The notes: generated by a model not told the origin, from the sequence alone. Numbered from the stretch's first letter, positions 33,249 to 42,960 are shown. The stretch is DNA of 64,000 nt from Halogeometricum sp. S3BR5-2 (GCF_031624635.1 NZ_JAMQOQ010000003.1:372001-436000); one strand, 5' to 3'. A program made the numbers and translations.

Positions 33249-33508
33249 AAGACATCGACAGCGAAGGCTGAGAACGTCGCCGTCCGTCTCCTCGAGTGCC
33301 GGTGACAGGCGGCGCCGTCGGGGAGGGCGGTGCCCCGATTCGGCGGGTAAGTCCGACCCATCGCGGCGGCGTTCGGCCCCCGTCGAACGCGCGGACGAAA
33401 CCGATCGGATTCACGTACAGTATTGCCGACATGTGGGGCGGAGTTACCGAGAGAAACGCGGCTAATTACTATTCAGATATCTCGGGACTGTCCTTTCAGT
33501 GGTAACCG

Positions 33509-34240
33509 ATGAAACATACTCACTCGACCGGGGTGCGATTCGTCTACGACTGGTACCGCGAGTTTCTCGAAAGGCTCATCGACGCGGACCGTCGGTTTCG
33601 CGGCTTCGACGACACCGTCGAGGACGGTGACGTGTTGCTCCGGCACGACGTCGACCTCTCGATACGAAAGGCCAGGGAGATGGCTCGAATCGAATCCGAG
33701 GCGGGGGTCCGTTCGACCTACTTCCTCCTGGTCTCCTCGCCGCTGTACAACCCGGTCGAACAGGAGACGCGTCGAGCGATCCGAGAGATAGACTCGCTCG
33801 GCCACGACATCGGCCTCCACTTCAGCACGCATGCGTACTGGCCGCCGGGGGAGGAGCCGAGCGAGTCCCGACTCCGAACGCACGTGCGGAACGAACGGGA
33901 CGTCCTCGAGGATATCGTCCCGGATCTCGCGGACACCATCTCGTTCCACATCCCGCCGGAGTGGGTGCTCGACCGGCGGTTCGACGGCATCGACAGCACG
34001 TACGAACCCGCCTACTTCTCGCGGGTCGACTACTGTTCGGACTCCCGGCAGCGGTGGCGCGACGACCCGCCGCTCACGGACGGCATCCCGGACAAACTCC
34101 AGGTGCTGACGCATCCGAGTCTCTGGGGCGACCGCGAACAGACGTTCACCGAGTGCGTCCAGAGCGCCGTCGCGGAGGCGACGCGCCGCGCGACGGAGTG
34201 TGCGACGCGCGAGTTCCTCGAGGAGCGGTACAGTGCGTAA
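33509..34240 (+). CDS. Polysaccharide deacetylase-like protein
   Basis: 243 aa. It has the divergent NodB-like signature of capsule clusters: LLRHDVDLS at residues 43-51 and GHDIGLHFSTH at 98-108, supplying the Asp and His residues that bind metal in carbohydrate esterase family 4. There is no signal peptide, so it is cytoplasmic and would act on a nucleotide-sugar or lipid-linked intermediate. It is the first gene of a plus-strand run (deacetylase, GT2, ATP-grasp, HAD, membrane protein), with short gaps that suggest one operon. Confidence 0.8.
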   Translation: MKHTHSTGVRFVYDWYREFLERLIDADRRFRGFDDTVEDGDVLLRHDVDLSIRKAREMARIESEAGVRSTYFLLVSSPLYNPVEQETRRAIREIDSLGHDIGLHFSTHAYWPPGEEPSESRLRTHVRNERDVLEDIVPDLADTISFHIPPEWVLDRRFDGIDSTYEPAYFSRVDYCSDSRQRWRDDPPLTDGIPDKLQVLTHPSLWGDREQTFTECVQSAVAEATRRATECATREFLEERYSA

Positions 34241-34268
34241 AACGACGCAGCGAATCCAGTTCCGCTAG

Positions 34269-35300
34269 ATGTACAAGAACGCTACAGTCGGCTTGGTCGT
34301 CCCCGCCTACAACGAGGAGGGGAAAGTGGGTACAGTGATCGATACGGTTCCGGCGTACGTCGACCGAATCTACGTCGTCGACGACGGCTCCACCGACGGG
34401 ACGTGGGCGGAGATAACGGCGCACGCCGACGAGGGGAATCGGAAGACGACGCCAGAGGCCGACCGATTCGACGAGCGGTTCGTCCCGATACGCCACGAGG
34501 AGAACCGCGGCGTCGGCGGCGCCATCAAGACGGGCTACCTCCGCGCTCGCGAGGAGCGAATCGACGTGACGGCCGTGGTCGGCGGTGACGGGCAGATGCA
34601 CCCCGACGAACTCGGCCGCTACCTCGACCCCATCGTCGACGGCACCGCGGAGTACGCGAAGGGCAGTCGATTCAGCAGCCCGGAGGACATGGTCGGCATC
34701 CCGCCGTTCCGCCTCGTCGGCAACCTCACCCTCTCCTATCTCACGAAGTACGCCAGCGGCTACTGGTTCCTCATGGACTCACAGAACGGGTACGCCGCCA
34801 TCTCGCTGCACGCCCTCGAAGAGATAGACCTGGAGGGGATGTACGAGTACTACGGCTACTGCAACGACCTGCTCGTGAAACTCAACCTCGAAGACCTTCG
34901 CGTCGCGGACGTCCCGCGGTCCGCGGAGTTCGCGTACAGCGAGGGTTGGGACAGCCACATCGACTACGCGGAGTACGTCCCGCGGGTGTCGTGGATGCTG
35001 CTGCGGAACTTCGTGGGGCGACTCTACCGGAAACACCTGCTTCGGGAGCGGGACCCGTTCGTCCTCTGCTACGGCGCCGGCGTCGGCCTCGTCCTGAAGT
35101 CGATTCGGGACCGGGTCGGGTCCGGTGACGAACGGTCGACGCCGTGGCTCTCGACCGTGGGGGGCGTGCTCCTGTTCCTCCTCGGGACGCTCCTCGACGC
35201 CCGGGCGAACCGCGACCTGTGCGTTCGGGTCGACCGCGATTCGGCGCGCGGAGACGACGCGGTGCAGCGACGACCGACCGACAGACAACGGAACGACTGA
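34269..35300 (+). CDS. Family 2 glycosyltransferase (dolichol-phosphate sugar synthase type)
   Basis: 343 aa. The GT-A catalytic domain is at the N-terminus: GLVVPAYNEEGKVG, IYVVDDGSTDGTW, a glycine-rich GVGGAIKTGYL turn, and VVGGDGQMHPDEL in the metal-binding position. Family members move a sugar from a nucleotide donor to polyprenyl phosphate. A single hydrophobic segment near residue 295 (TVGGVLLFLLGTLLDA) anchors it in the membrane. It lies 28 bases after the deacetylase gene and one base before the ATP-grasp gene. Confidence 0.88.
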   Translation: MYKNATVGLVVPAYNEEGKVGTVIDTVPAYVDRIYVVDDGSTDGTWAEITAHADEGNRKTTPEADRFDERFVPIRHEENRGVGGAIKTGYLRAREERIDVTAVVGGDGQMHPDELGRYLDPIVDGTAEYAKGSRFSSPEDMVGIPPFRLVGNLTLSYLTKYASGYWFLMDSQNGYAAISLHALEEIDLEGMYEYYGYCNDLLVKLNLEDLRVADVPRSAEFAYSEGWDSHIDYAEYVPRVSWMLLRNFVGRLYRKHLLRERDPFVLCYGAGVGLVLKSIRDRVGSGDERSTPWLSTVGGVLLFLLGTLLDARANRDLCVRVDRDSARGDDAVQRRPTDRQRND

Positions 35301-35301
35301 T

Positions 35302-36450
35302 ATGACGACGACAACAGACGACGCGCGAACGACGATGGACGATATCGTAGTGCTGATCACCGGCGCGGGCGCCCCCGGCGCTTCGGGAATCATCAAGAGC
35401 CTGCGCTCGGTCGACGAACGCGACGTGACCATCGTGGGGGTGGACATGAACTCGCACGCGTACGGGTTCGCGCTGGTCGACGAGGCGTATGTCGTCCCCG
35501 CCGGCGGCGACGACGACTACGTCCCCCGACTGCTGGACGTCGCGACCGACGAGAACGTCGACATCGTGCTTCCGCTGACGACGGCCGAGTTGGAACCGCT
35601 CGCGGCGGCCAAAGAGCGGTTCCGGGCGGAAGGCATCGAGGTGGCCGTCTCCGACCCCGACGCCCTCGCGGCGGCGAACGACAAGGGCGACCTCTACGAG
35701 GCCGTCGGCGACTTCGGACTGTCCGCGGCGCCGACGTACCGTCGGGTCGCCTCGGAGGCGGAGTTCCTCGACGCCGTCCGGGAACTCGGCTACCCCGAGA
35801 ACCCGGTCTGCTTCAAGCGGCCGGTCGCCAGCGGGATGCGCGGCTTCCGCGTCCTCGACCCCGACCGCGACCGGTTGGACAGCCTCCTCAACGAGAAGCC
35901 CACGGCGGCGACGACGACGCTCGACGAGATCGTCCCGGTGCTCTCCTCGGGCGAGGAGTTCCCGGAACTCGTCGTCATGGAGTTCCTCCCCGGTGCCGAG
36001 TACAGCGTCGACGTGTTGGCGATGGGCGACGAGGTCGGCCCTGTCGTTCCGCGGTCGCGCGAGCGGACCCGAGCGGGCATCTCCTTCGAGGGGGTCGTCG
36101 AGCGCAACGAGGACCTCATCGACGCGGCGACGGAGATCTGCCGACGCCTCGGTCTGGAGTACAGCGTCAACCTCCAGTTCAAGTACGACGCGGACGGGAC
36201 GCCGAAGCTCTTGGAGATAAATCCGCGCGTCTCGGGGACGATCATCATGTGCGTCGGCGCGGGGGCGAACTTCCCCTACTTCGCCGTGAAGCACGCGCTG
36301 GGGGAGGACATTCCGCCGGTCGACGTCGACTGGGGGACGCGGATGATCCGGTACTGGCAGGAGGTGTTTCACTCACCCGACGGAACCCTGTTCCACGTCA
36401 CCGGCGAGAACGACCGGGCACCCGTCGTGCGGGGACGCGGACAGCGATGA
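35302..36450 (+). CDS. ATP-grasp ligase (CarB-like, polysaccharide-cluster type)
   Basis: 382 aa. An N-terminal Rossmann-like domain (VVLITGAGAPGASGIIKSLR) is followed by ATP-grasp signatures: an ATP-binding lysine in CFKRPVASGMRGFRV near residue 175, VVMEFLPGAEYSVDV near 230, and the Mg-binding KLLEINPRVSGTI near 305. It resembles the short carbamoyl-phosphate-synthase-like proteins found in capsule and O-antigen clusters, which probably join an acid to an amine. Its stop overlaps the next gene's start (ATGA), coupling it to the HAD phosphatase. Substrates unknown. Confidence 0.85.
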   Translation: MTTTTDDARTTMDDIVVLITGAGAPGASGIIKSLRSVDERDVTIVGVDMNSHAYGFALVDEAYVVPAGGDDDYVPRLLDVATDENVDIVLPLTTAELEPLAAAKERFRAEGIEVAVSDPDALAAANDKGDLYEAVGDFGLSAAPTYRRVASEAEFLDAVRELGYPENPVCFKRPVASGMRGFRVLDPDRDRLDSLLNEKPTAATTTLDEIVPVLSSGEEFPELVVMEFLPGAEYSVDVLAMGDEVGPVVPRSRERTRAGISFEGVVERNEDLIDAATEICRRLGLEYSVNLQFKYDADGTPKLLEINPRVSGTIIMCVGAGANFPYFAVKHALGEDIPPVDVDWGTRMIRYWQEVFHSPDGTLFHVTGENDRAPVVRGRGQR

Positions 36451-37109
36451 GAGCCGTCTGCTTCGACCTCGACGACACGCTGTTCGACTACCATCAGTAC
36501 GTCCGCGGCGGACTGCTGGCGGCGGCGGCGGCGCTCGAAGCCCGAACCGGACGGGACCACGGCGAGGAACTCCTCTCGCTGTACTTCGAGGAGGGCGTGA
36601 CCGACGCAACGTTCGACCGACTGCTGTCGCGACACGACCTGTCGCCGTCGCTCGTCCCCGAACTGGTCGAGGCGTACCACGGCTCTCCCACCGAGATGCG
36701 GCTCTCCCCGTACCCGGACGCGCGTCCGACGCTCGACCGCCTCGCGGACGACTACGCGCTCGGCGTCGTCACCGACGGTCGGAACGGTCACGCGAAACTC
36801 GACGTCCTCGGACTGGAGACGTACTTCGAGACGGTCGTCGTCACGCCGGAGCACGGCATCTCGAAGCGCGAGGAGCGCGCGTTCAGACTCGCCCTCGACG
36901 ACCTGGGCGTCGACCCGGCCCGGACCGCCTACGTCGGCGACAACCCGGTGACCGACTTCCGCGAGCCGAACCGTCTCGGCATGCGGACGGTCCGCCTCCG
37001 TCGGGGACGCTACCGGGACCGGACGCCGGAAGACGGCGCGCGGCCGGACCACGTGATCGACTCGCTCGACCGACTCCCCTCGCTCCTCGAACCGAACCCG
37101 CACCCATGA
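36447..37109 (+). CDS. HAD-superfamily phosphatase
   Basis: 220 aa. All HAD motifs are seen: FDLDDTLFD (nucleophile Asp7), VTDGRN (motif II), KLDVLGLETYFETVVVTPEHGISKRE containing the motif III Lys, and YVGDNPVTDF (motif IV). Overlaps the ATP-grasp gene by four bases. An ATP-grasp/HAD pair is common in polysaccharide clusters; it may remove a phosphate from a sugar-derived intermediate. Confidence 0.87.
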   Translation: MRAVCFDLDDTLFDYHQYVRGGLLAAAAALEARTGRDHGEELLSLYFEEGVTDATFDRLLSRHDLSPSLVPELVEAYHGSPTEMRLSPYPDARPTLDRLADDYALGVVTDGRNGHAKLDVLGLETYFETVVVTPEHGISKREERAFRLALDDLGVDPARTAYVGDNPVTDFREPNRLGMRTVRLRRGRYRDRTPEDGARPDHVIDSLDRLPSLLEPNPHP

Positions 37110-37155
37110 CCGCTCGAACGCGCCTCCGGAGAGACGGACGGGCAGGTGGACCGCC

Positions 37156-39138
37156 GTGAGCACCCACCCGATCAGCCGCGTCCGGCAGGTCGTCGTCTCG
37201 CCGTGGTTCGTCGCCTCGGCCGTCCTCCTCGCGGGCACGGCGGGCCTCGTCATCGAACTGTTCGTCTCCAACCCGTACACGCAGGTACTCCCCGCGGCCA
37301 TCGTCGGCGGCGGTCTGTTCGGGTGGGCCGTTCGGTGGCGACGGGCCGCGGTGCGTCGGGAACTCGCCTCGTTCCGGTACCGACCCGGGACGACGGCCCG
37401 CGCCCTGCTGCTCGTGCTCCTGTACGCGCTCTTCGTCGCGAGCATCGTCCTGTACGTCCGCGCGGGCTACCAGCGCCCGTTTCCCGTCCACGCGATACAG
37501 GTCGCGATATACGCGACGGTCGCGGTTCTCGCGCTTGCCCTCAAGTCGACCCGAGCCAAACTGCTGATTCTGCTCGCCGCGGCGGTGCTCCACCGGGCGC
37601 AGGTGTACTACGGCAGCGCCGTCCAACTCGGCAACGACGCGCTGTGGCACAATCAGGTCGCCGCCGCCATCGCGCAGACGGGGTCGCTCGCCCCCCTCGC
37701 GACCTCGAAGTACTGGTACGCACCGGTGTACCACCTCGCCGTGGCGTTCGTGTCGGCGGCGACGTCGCTGCCCGTGCGGCACGCCGCGTTTCTCGTCGTC
37801 ACCGTGGTCGGGACGGTCGTTCCCGCGCTCGTCGTGTTCGCGTTCCTCCGTCGCTGGTGGAGCGACCTCGTCGGCGTGCTGGGGGCGCTCCTCTACGTCG
37901 TCGGCGACTTCGTCGTCGTGACCACCGTTCACACGATGCCGACGACCATCGGACTCGCCTTCTTCGCCGTGCTGTTCTGGTACGCCGACCGGTTCCTCGA
38001 CGCACCCACTCGTCTCTCCTTCGCCGGGTTCCTCTTCGGACTCCTCGGCATCATCTACACCCACCAGTTGACGCTGTTCATCACGCTGGTCGTGATGCTG
38101 CCCTACATCGCGGGGGCGGCGTTCTGGCGGGGGAGGCTTCTCCCCCGCGATATCGGCCTCTCGACGCTCCTCGTCGTGGGGTTCGTCTACCAATCTGTGA
38201 CCACGAGGTACAGCGGACCCGCCGGCGAGACTGGTTCGTTCCTTCAGACTGTCGCTCCCAGTATTATCAGCAGCCTGCGACAGATCGCCGCCGGGTCGAG
38301 CCGGACGGCCTCGTACCCCCCGCGAATCGACGAACTCGCGATATCCGGCGCCGACGCCTTGAGCGTCGAACAGGTCCTCGGAATGGGTATTCTGTTCGGG
38401 CTCGCGGTACTGGGTGCCATCGCGTGGAGCTCTCGGACGACCGGCGACGCCCGCCGACCAATCGTCCCGCTCGGGGCGGCGACGACGGTCACGAGCCTGT
38501 TCGTCTTCGTCCCGCCCGCGTTCGGGGTGAACGTGTTCATCCCCGGCCGCTGGTTCGCGTTCCTCTACTTCCCCTTGGCTCTGTTCGCCGCGCCCGGCCT
38601 CGTGGTTCTCGCCTCGGCGGGGACGCGGCTCGTCGCCGACGCCGTCGGCGGAATCGGATGGGGGATTCGGCCGGCCGTCGCCGCCCTCCTCATCCTCGCT
38701 CTCGTCAGCCCGTACGCGGTGTTCATGACGATGAACGCGGCGGGGGCCCCGGACAACCCCGTCTTCGACGAGGCGCCGGGCGCCACCCGGATGTCGACGA
38801 CGCAGCAGGAGGCGTCGTCCTACCGGTTCGTCGACGACCACGCGACGGACGTGACCGTCGTCGCCGGCCACTCGGCGTGGCGGACGATACAGCGGCACTA
38901 CCGGCACCCCGCCGTCATCTACACGACGCGCTACGGGGAGTCGGGAACGCCGTACAGCGGGGACCTCCTGTACGTCTACCCGGAGTACGCCCAGACCGAC
39001 CACGGGTCGTACATACTCCTCTACGGCGACAGGAAGTTCCGGGTCCGCGGGCCGCTCCCGGGGCCGGAACCGTCCGCGAGTCGCGTCTTCTCCAACGGGG
39101 AGGTCGACCTCTACTACGAGGACGACGGCGAGGCCTGA
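37156..39138 (+). CDS. Large polytopic membrane protein, GT-C glycosyltransferase-like
   Basis: 660 aa with about 13-14 hydrophobic helices up to residue 545, then a soluble domain of about 110 residues that is probably outside the cell. The first periplasmic-type loop (LGNDALWHNQVAAAIAQTG, then YWYAPVYHLAVA) has the acidic and His residues that GT-C enzymes (PMT/ArnT type) carry after TM1-3. It could transfer a sugar from a polyprenyl phosphate donor, perhaps the product of the adjacent GT2 enzyme, or polymerise repeats. The start is GTG at 37156 with AGGTGG ten bases upstream. Family assignment is inference. Confidence 0.75.
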   Translation: MSTHPISRVRQVVVSPWFVASAVLLAGTAGLVIELFVSNPYTQVLPAAIVGGGLFGWAVRWRRAAVRRELASFRYRPGTTARALLLVLLYALFVASIVLYVRAGYQRPFPVHAIQVAIYATVAVLALALKSTRAKLLILLAAAVLHRAQVYYGSAVQLGNDALWHNQVAAAIAQTGSLAPLATSKYWYAPVYHLAVAFVSAATSLPVRHAAFLVVTVVGTVVPALVVFAFLRRWWSDLVGVLGALLYVVGDFVVVTTVHTMPTTIGLAFFAVLFWYADRFLDAPTRLSFAGFLFGLLGIIYTHQLTLFITLVVMLPYIAGAAFWRGRLLPRDIGLSTLLVVGFVYQSVTTRYSGPAGETGSFLQTVAPSIISSLRQIAAGSSRTASYPPRIDELAISGADALSVEQVLGMGILFGLAVLGAIAWSSRTTGDARRPIVPLGAATTVTSLFVFVPPAFGVNVFIPGRWFAFLYFPLALFAAPGLVVLASAGTRLVADAVGGIGWGIRPAVAALLILALVSPYAVFMTMNAAGAPDNPVFDEAPGATRMSTTQQEASSYRFVDDHATDVTVVAGHSAWRTIQRHYRHPAVIYTTRYGESGTPYSGDLLYVYPEYAQTDHGSYILLYGDRKFRVRGPLPGPEPSASRVFSNGEVDLYYEDDGEA

Positions 39139-39219
39139 CAGCGAGAAAGGGAGGAGAGGGGGAGCGACCGAACGGGCCGAACGGCGACGCCGACCGCGGG
39201 GCTCTCAGCCCGACCGGAG

Positions 39220-40632
39220 TCAGCCGAGACCGGACCCGCCCCCATCGATGCTAACGTTCCGCTTTCTGACGGTCGACCGCGTCGTCACCAGCGGTCGGCC
39301 GCTGACGTCGATGCTGGTGTCCGCGACGAGGCAGTTCCGCGAGTCGACGAGTTCGATTCCGCTGCGGTTCGACCCGCGCTGTCGGATGCTGCAGTTCCGG
39401 AACTCCGTCCCGTTCCGGCCTTCGAGTCGCGCCGTCGCGCCGCCGCTCGCACTCCCGCGGATATCGACGTTCCGAAACGTCGGGCCGCCGCCGGGACCGC
39501 TGCTGGGCTCGATGGCGTAGATAGCCGGCACGCCGTCCCGGTCGACGCGAACCGTCGTGTTCCGAACCGTCGCCTGCCCGCTGTCGCGGTGGAAGACGAT
39601 GGCGCCGAACCCAGTTCCCGCCTCCGGTCCGATCGTAATCCGGCAGTTCTCGACCACCTGTCCCTGCTGCCCGCGGAGCCGCAGTCCCCGCGCGTTCACC
39701 GAGTCGTTCCTGTGCGGGGGCACCCTGTCGACGACGATTTCGACGTCTCTCGCGGTCGACCCGGTCGACCCGAGGCGCACGCCGGCGACGTTGTTGTTCC
39801 GGTAGGACCCCCCTCGTACGTGCACCGGACCGTCCATCGCGTCGGGGATGGCGCCGCCGGCGCCCCCCGGCGCCGACGCGTACAGGCCGTTGTCGGAGAA
39901 CCCGGCGACCTCGCAGTCGCGGAACGTCAGTTCGCCGCTGTGCTGGTGGCCGACGTACATGCCGGTGACCGATTCGTTGGTCTGCGGGACGCTGGTCGCG
40001 ACGAGGTTCTCGACGAGTCCGGTGCCCGCCTCGTTCCGCACGTCGAAGCGGAAGGCGATGGCGTCCGCCGGATACCGGCCGACCGTGGTTAGATTCCGAG
40101 CGACGAAATCTCCGGAACCGATGACCTGGACGCGGCCGCCGTACCCCTCCTGGCGGAAGTCGAACGTGAGGCCGTCGAGGACGAACTCCCGTACGTCGAG
40201 AAACGAGAGGAAGTACGGCCCCGCCTCGTCCGCCGGTCTCGCCGGAGTGAGTACGGGCCGCGCTCCGGGTTCCGCGACCAGCGCCGCGTTCCGAAGCCCC
40301 CGGAACGTCTGGTTCGAGAGCCGGTATACCCCGTCGGGAAAGGACAGGAGCGTGTCGTCGTTCAGGTGCTCTTGGAGTTCCGAACCGATGGGCTCCGAAC
40401 CGGTCGGGTCGGCCCCGGCGTCCACCACGTTCGTGACGGTTCCGTACTGCTCCGCACGCGGCCGCTCCGTTCGCGGCCCCGGTCCTTCCGTTCGCTCGGG
40501 GAGACTCGGCGTTTCGGACACCTCTCCCCCCGGGGCGCCGCACCCGGCGAGTGCGGCCGTTCCCAGCGCCGCCGCCCCCAGTTTCAGGGCGTTCCGACGG
40601 GAAAGATTCGACTCGGACGGTGGAGCGGTCAT
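39220..40632 (-). CDS. Tat-exported lipoprotein with right-handed beta-helix domain
   Basis: 470 aa. Signal: SRRNALKLGAAALGTAALAGC, a twin-arginine motif plus lipobox, so it is exported folded and lipid-anchored. From about residue 70 to the end the chain is a right-handed beta helix of the pectate-lyase type (LDGLTFDFRQEG, ARNLTTVGRY, ENLVATSVPQ, FRDCEVAGFSDNGLYA, VENCRITIGPEAG, FRNVDIRGS). These folds bind or cut polysaccharide. The start is set by the signal peptide and by a TATA box 29 bases upstream; the open frame upstream is rejected. No active-site set can be named. Confidence 0.85.
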   Translation of the reverse strand: MTAPPSESNLSRRNALKLGAAALGTAALAGCGAPGGEVSETPSLPERTEGPGPRTERPRAEQYGTVTNVVDAGADPTGSEPIGSELQEHLNDDTLLSFPDGVYRLSNQTFRGLRNAALVAEPGARPVLTPARPADEAGPYFLSFLDVREFVLDGLTFDFRQEGYGGRVQVIGSGDFVARNLTTVGRYPADAIAFRFDVRNEAGTGLVENLVATSVPQTNESVTGMYVGHQHSGELTFRDCEVAGFSDNGLYASAPGGAGGAIPDAMDGPVHVRGGSYRNNNVAGVRLGSTGSTARDVEIVVDRVPPHRNDSVNARGLRLRGQQGQVVENCRITIGPEAGTGFGAIVFHRDSGQATVRNTTVRVDRDGVPAIYAIEPSSGPGGGPTFRNVDIRGSASGGATARLEGRNGTEFRNCSIRQRGSNRSGIELVDSRNCLVADTSIDVSGRPLVTTRSTVRKRNVSIDGGGSGLG

Positions 40633-40660
40633 TCTGGTCCTAGTCGACGGTCTGCGGCGA

Positions 40661-40668
40661 TATTTAGG
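40661..40668 (-). promoter_or_regulatory. TATA box of the Tat beta-helix lipoprotein gene
   Basis: Minus-strand CCTAAATA ends about 28 bases before the ATG at 40632, giving a leaderless transcript and supporting that start over codons further upstream. Confidence 0.5.
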
Positions 40669-40759
40669 TTTTGCCCGCGGCATGGTCCCCATCGCGGCCG
40701 GCCCACCCGTGGGAGAGTTTCGGTCGCCGTCCTCGTTCTCCGGACAGTTCGACTCACAG

Positions 40760-40786
40760 ACGTTGTTGCTAGCCATCTCGTAACCA
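40760..40786 (+). promoter_or_regulatory. 27-base element conserved before both beta-helix paralogs, copy 1
   Basis: The stretch, with core ACGTTGTTGCTAGCCA, matches 57581-57607 at 24 of 27 positions. It begins 113 bases before the ATG at 40873; the other copy begins 114 bases before its ATG. Sequence between the element and each start codon is much less conserved, so the element itself is under constraint or was recently copied. Confidence 0.55.
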
Positions 40787-40872
40787 GACGTGGGCAGTCG
40801 GTTCCGTTTCGGGACACAAACACGGATATTCTCGTAATAATCACTATCCGGATTCCGGGTTAGTTCCGCCCG

Positions 40873-42897
40873 ATGCCTCGCAAGACATCTCAGGCAGAGC
40901 ACACCGACGAGCGAGACAGCGGAGGGGAGAGCCATCTGAGTCGACGGTCGTGGCTCAAACTCTCCGGCGTCGCCGCCACGGGCGCGCTGTTGAGCAGCGG
41001 CGTGGTCTCCGCACAGTCGGCCGAGTTCCCGAACACGATTCTCGTCGACGCCCGCGACGCCGACGGGGCGAGCGAGTACTCCTTCGCGGTTTCCGAAGCC
41101 GTACAGCCGGTCGAATCGACCGACGCGAGCGCCGACTTCGTCACCGACGACGCGAACGTGGCGGCGACGGCGGAGAACGCGCTTCACGCCTACCACTACA
41201 GCGGTAACTTGGTCTCCTTCTCCATCGACGGCTCCGCCTTCGCCGCCTTCGGCGAGGACGTCGGCTCAGACCTCGGCGGTTCCGCCGAAGCCGACGACGG
41301 CGCCGACTCGGGGTCCGACGACTCCGACGACGGGAGCGGGTCCGAACACCAACTCCGAATCACCTCCGGGTCCAACGTGGAGTACGCGTTCACGACGACC
41401 GGCGAGATTCGGAAGAACCTCGACGCGGGCGACAACTCCGCGGAGGAGAACAACGATTCGGTCACCCAGAACGACGACGGCACGTGGACCGCCGAGGGCC
41501 TCACGGGCAACGGCTACGGCGACAGCTACACGTTCACAGGCGAAATCGTGTCGTTCGAGCCGACGACGGGGTCGTACTCCCTCGTCTACGACGGGTCGCA
41601 GACCACCGCCGCGGAACTCGTCGGCGACTCGAACGAACTGCGAATCGTCTCGGAGTCGGACGTCGACTACGCGTTCACGGCGACCGGCACCGTGGAGAAG
41701 GACCTCGACGCGGGCGATTACGCCGCCGAAGGCGACAACGACGCCGTCACGGAGAACGACGACGACACGTTCACCGCCGAGGGGATGACCGGAAACGGCT
41801 ACGGCGACACGTATCAGGTCGCGGGCGACGTGGTGGCCTTCGAGCCGATGACCGGTTCCTACACGTTGACGTACGACGGGACCGAACTCACCGCAGCCGA
41901 GTTGACCGGAAACGAAGCACCCACGGACGACACGGGCGACGCCAGCGACGACTCCGAGTCGAGCGACGGCGACACCGGCGGGGCGAACCTCGGCGGCGGC
42001 GAGGGCTACCCCAACACGGTCTCGGAATCCGAAGCCGACTACACGGCGGGGTCGCTCTCCGAACTGGAGAGCGCCCTCGGCGACGCCGCGGAGGGACAGA
42101 CCGTCTACGTCACCGGCGAAATCGGCGTCGATTCGACGATAACGGTCCCGCAGGGCGTCACGCTCGCCTCCGACCGCGGCATCGACGGCGCCGAGGGCGG
42201 CGTCCTCGTCGCGGACGGCGAGATAGAGATGCTCGAAGTCGACGGCGACAGCCGCATTACCGGTCTCCGCCTCGACGGGCCGATGTCCACGTACGAGTCG
42301 TGGGACGGCTACCCGGCGGGCGCGGGCATCGTCTCGAACGGCAGCGGCGTCGAGGTGGACAACTGCGAGATATACGGCTTCGCCTACGCGGGTGTCAACG
42401 GCAGCAACGACGAGTACGTCCACCACTGCGACATCCACAACAACCCCCAAGACGGTCTGGGTTACGGCGTCGACTGCACGGGCGGCGACCAGACCATCGA
42501 GTACTGCACGTTCAACTACAACCGCCACAGCGTCGCCAGCAGCGGTAGCGGCAGTTACACCGTCCGGAACAACCACTTCGGCCCCGAGACGGTCGACCAC
42601 GTCATCGACGTCCACCCGCCCGGCGGCGAGACCATCATCATCGAGAACAACACGGTCGAGGCGACAGAACACGTTCAGGACGGCGGCGAGACCGAAGCCG
42701 TCTACATCCGCGGCGACGTCGCCCAGGAGGGCGTCATCCGGAACAACTGGTTCTACGGGAGCGAACCGAGCGACGGCGGCGACCCCGGCGAAGCGGTCCG
42801 GACGGCGCTGTCCTCGTGGGACGAGGCCAACGTCACCCTCGAGAACAACGCCTACGGGTCGAGCGAACCGAGCGGGGACATCGGCGCACCGCGCTGA
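40873..42897 (+). CDS. Tat-exported beta-helix protein with two internal tandem repeats
   Basis: 674 aa. The Tat signal is LSRRSWLKLSGVAATGALL (about residues 23-41) with an AxA-type cleavage region at VVSAQ. Residues about 155-245 and 248-340 are two copies of a 90-residue module, each ending in a variant of FEPTTGSYSLVYDG. An acidic Ser/Asp linker follows, and residues about 375-674 form a right-handed beta helix (DNCEIYGFAYAGVNG, VHHCDIHNNPQDGLGYG, IEYCTFNYNRHSVASS, VRNNHFGPETVDHVID). The last part is nearly identical to the protein at 57695-58864. Probably a secreted pectate-lyase-like or carbohydrate-binding protein acting on the cell's own glycan. Confidence 0.85.
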   Translation: MPRKTSQAEHTDERDSGGESHLSRRSWLKLSGVAATGALLSSGVVSAQSAEFPNTILVDARDADGASEYSFAVSEAVQPVESTDASADFVTDDANVAATAENALHAYHYSGNLVSFSIDGSAFAAFGEDVGSDLGGSAEADDGADSGSDDSDDGSGSEHQLRITSGSNVEYAFTTTGEIRKNLDAGDNSAEENNDSVTQNDDGTWTAEGLTGNGYGDSYTFTGEIVSFEPTTGSYSLVYDGSQTTAAELVGDSNELRIVSESDVDYAFTATGTVEKDLDAGDYAAEGDNDAVTENDDDTFTAEGMTGNGYGDTYQVAGDVVAFEPMTGSYTLTYDGTELTAAELTGNEAPTDDTGDASDDSESSDGDTGGANLGGGEGYPNTVSESEADYTAGSLSELESALGDAAEGQTVYVTGEIGVDSTITVPQGVTLASDRGIDGAEGGVLVADGEIEMLEVDGDSRITGLRLDGPMSTYESWDGYPAGAGIVSNGSGVEVDNCEIYGFAYAGVNGSNDEYVHHCDIHNNPQDGLGYGVDCTGGDQTIEYCTFNYNRHSVASSGSGSYTVRNNHFGPETVDHVIDVHPPGGETIIIENNTVEATEHVQDGGETEAVYIRGDVAQEGVIRNNWFYGSEPSDGGDPGEAVRTALSSWDEANVTLENNAYGSSEPSGDIGAPR

Positions 42898-42960
42898 ACG
42901 CGGCCCTCGGTCCGGCCCACACCACCCGAACCTCGGATTCACCGGCGGTCTCTTTTTCGG

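Larger units (their letters stand above)
32860..33508. promoter_or_regulatory. Leader region of the surface-polysaccharide cluster
   Basis: 649 gene-free bases before the first polysaccharide gene. At 33164-33202 two nested inverted repeats occur: a hairpin CTACCG-GTT-CGGTAG (33170-33184) inside ACGATAC (33164-33170) and GTATCGT (33196-33202). A perfect copy of the recurrent palindrome is 27 bases further on. Near the gene, CTAATTACTATTCAGATAT (33461-33479) is the AT-rich candidate promoter. Confidence 0.45.

Noticed and set aside
40633-40776. Upstream extension of the minus-strand Tat lipoprotein gene to a MASNNV start
   Set aside because: The Tat signal and TATA box fix the start at 40632; the extension would put about 48 residues before the twin arginines and runs through the conserved 27-base element.
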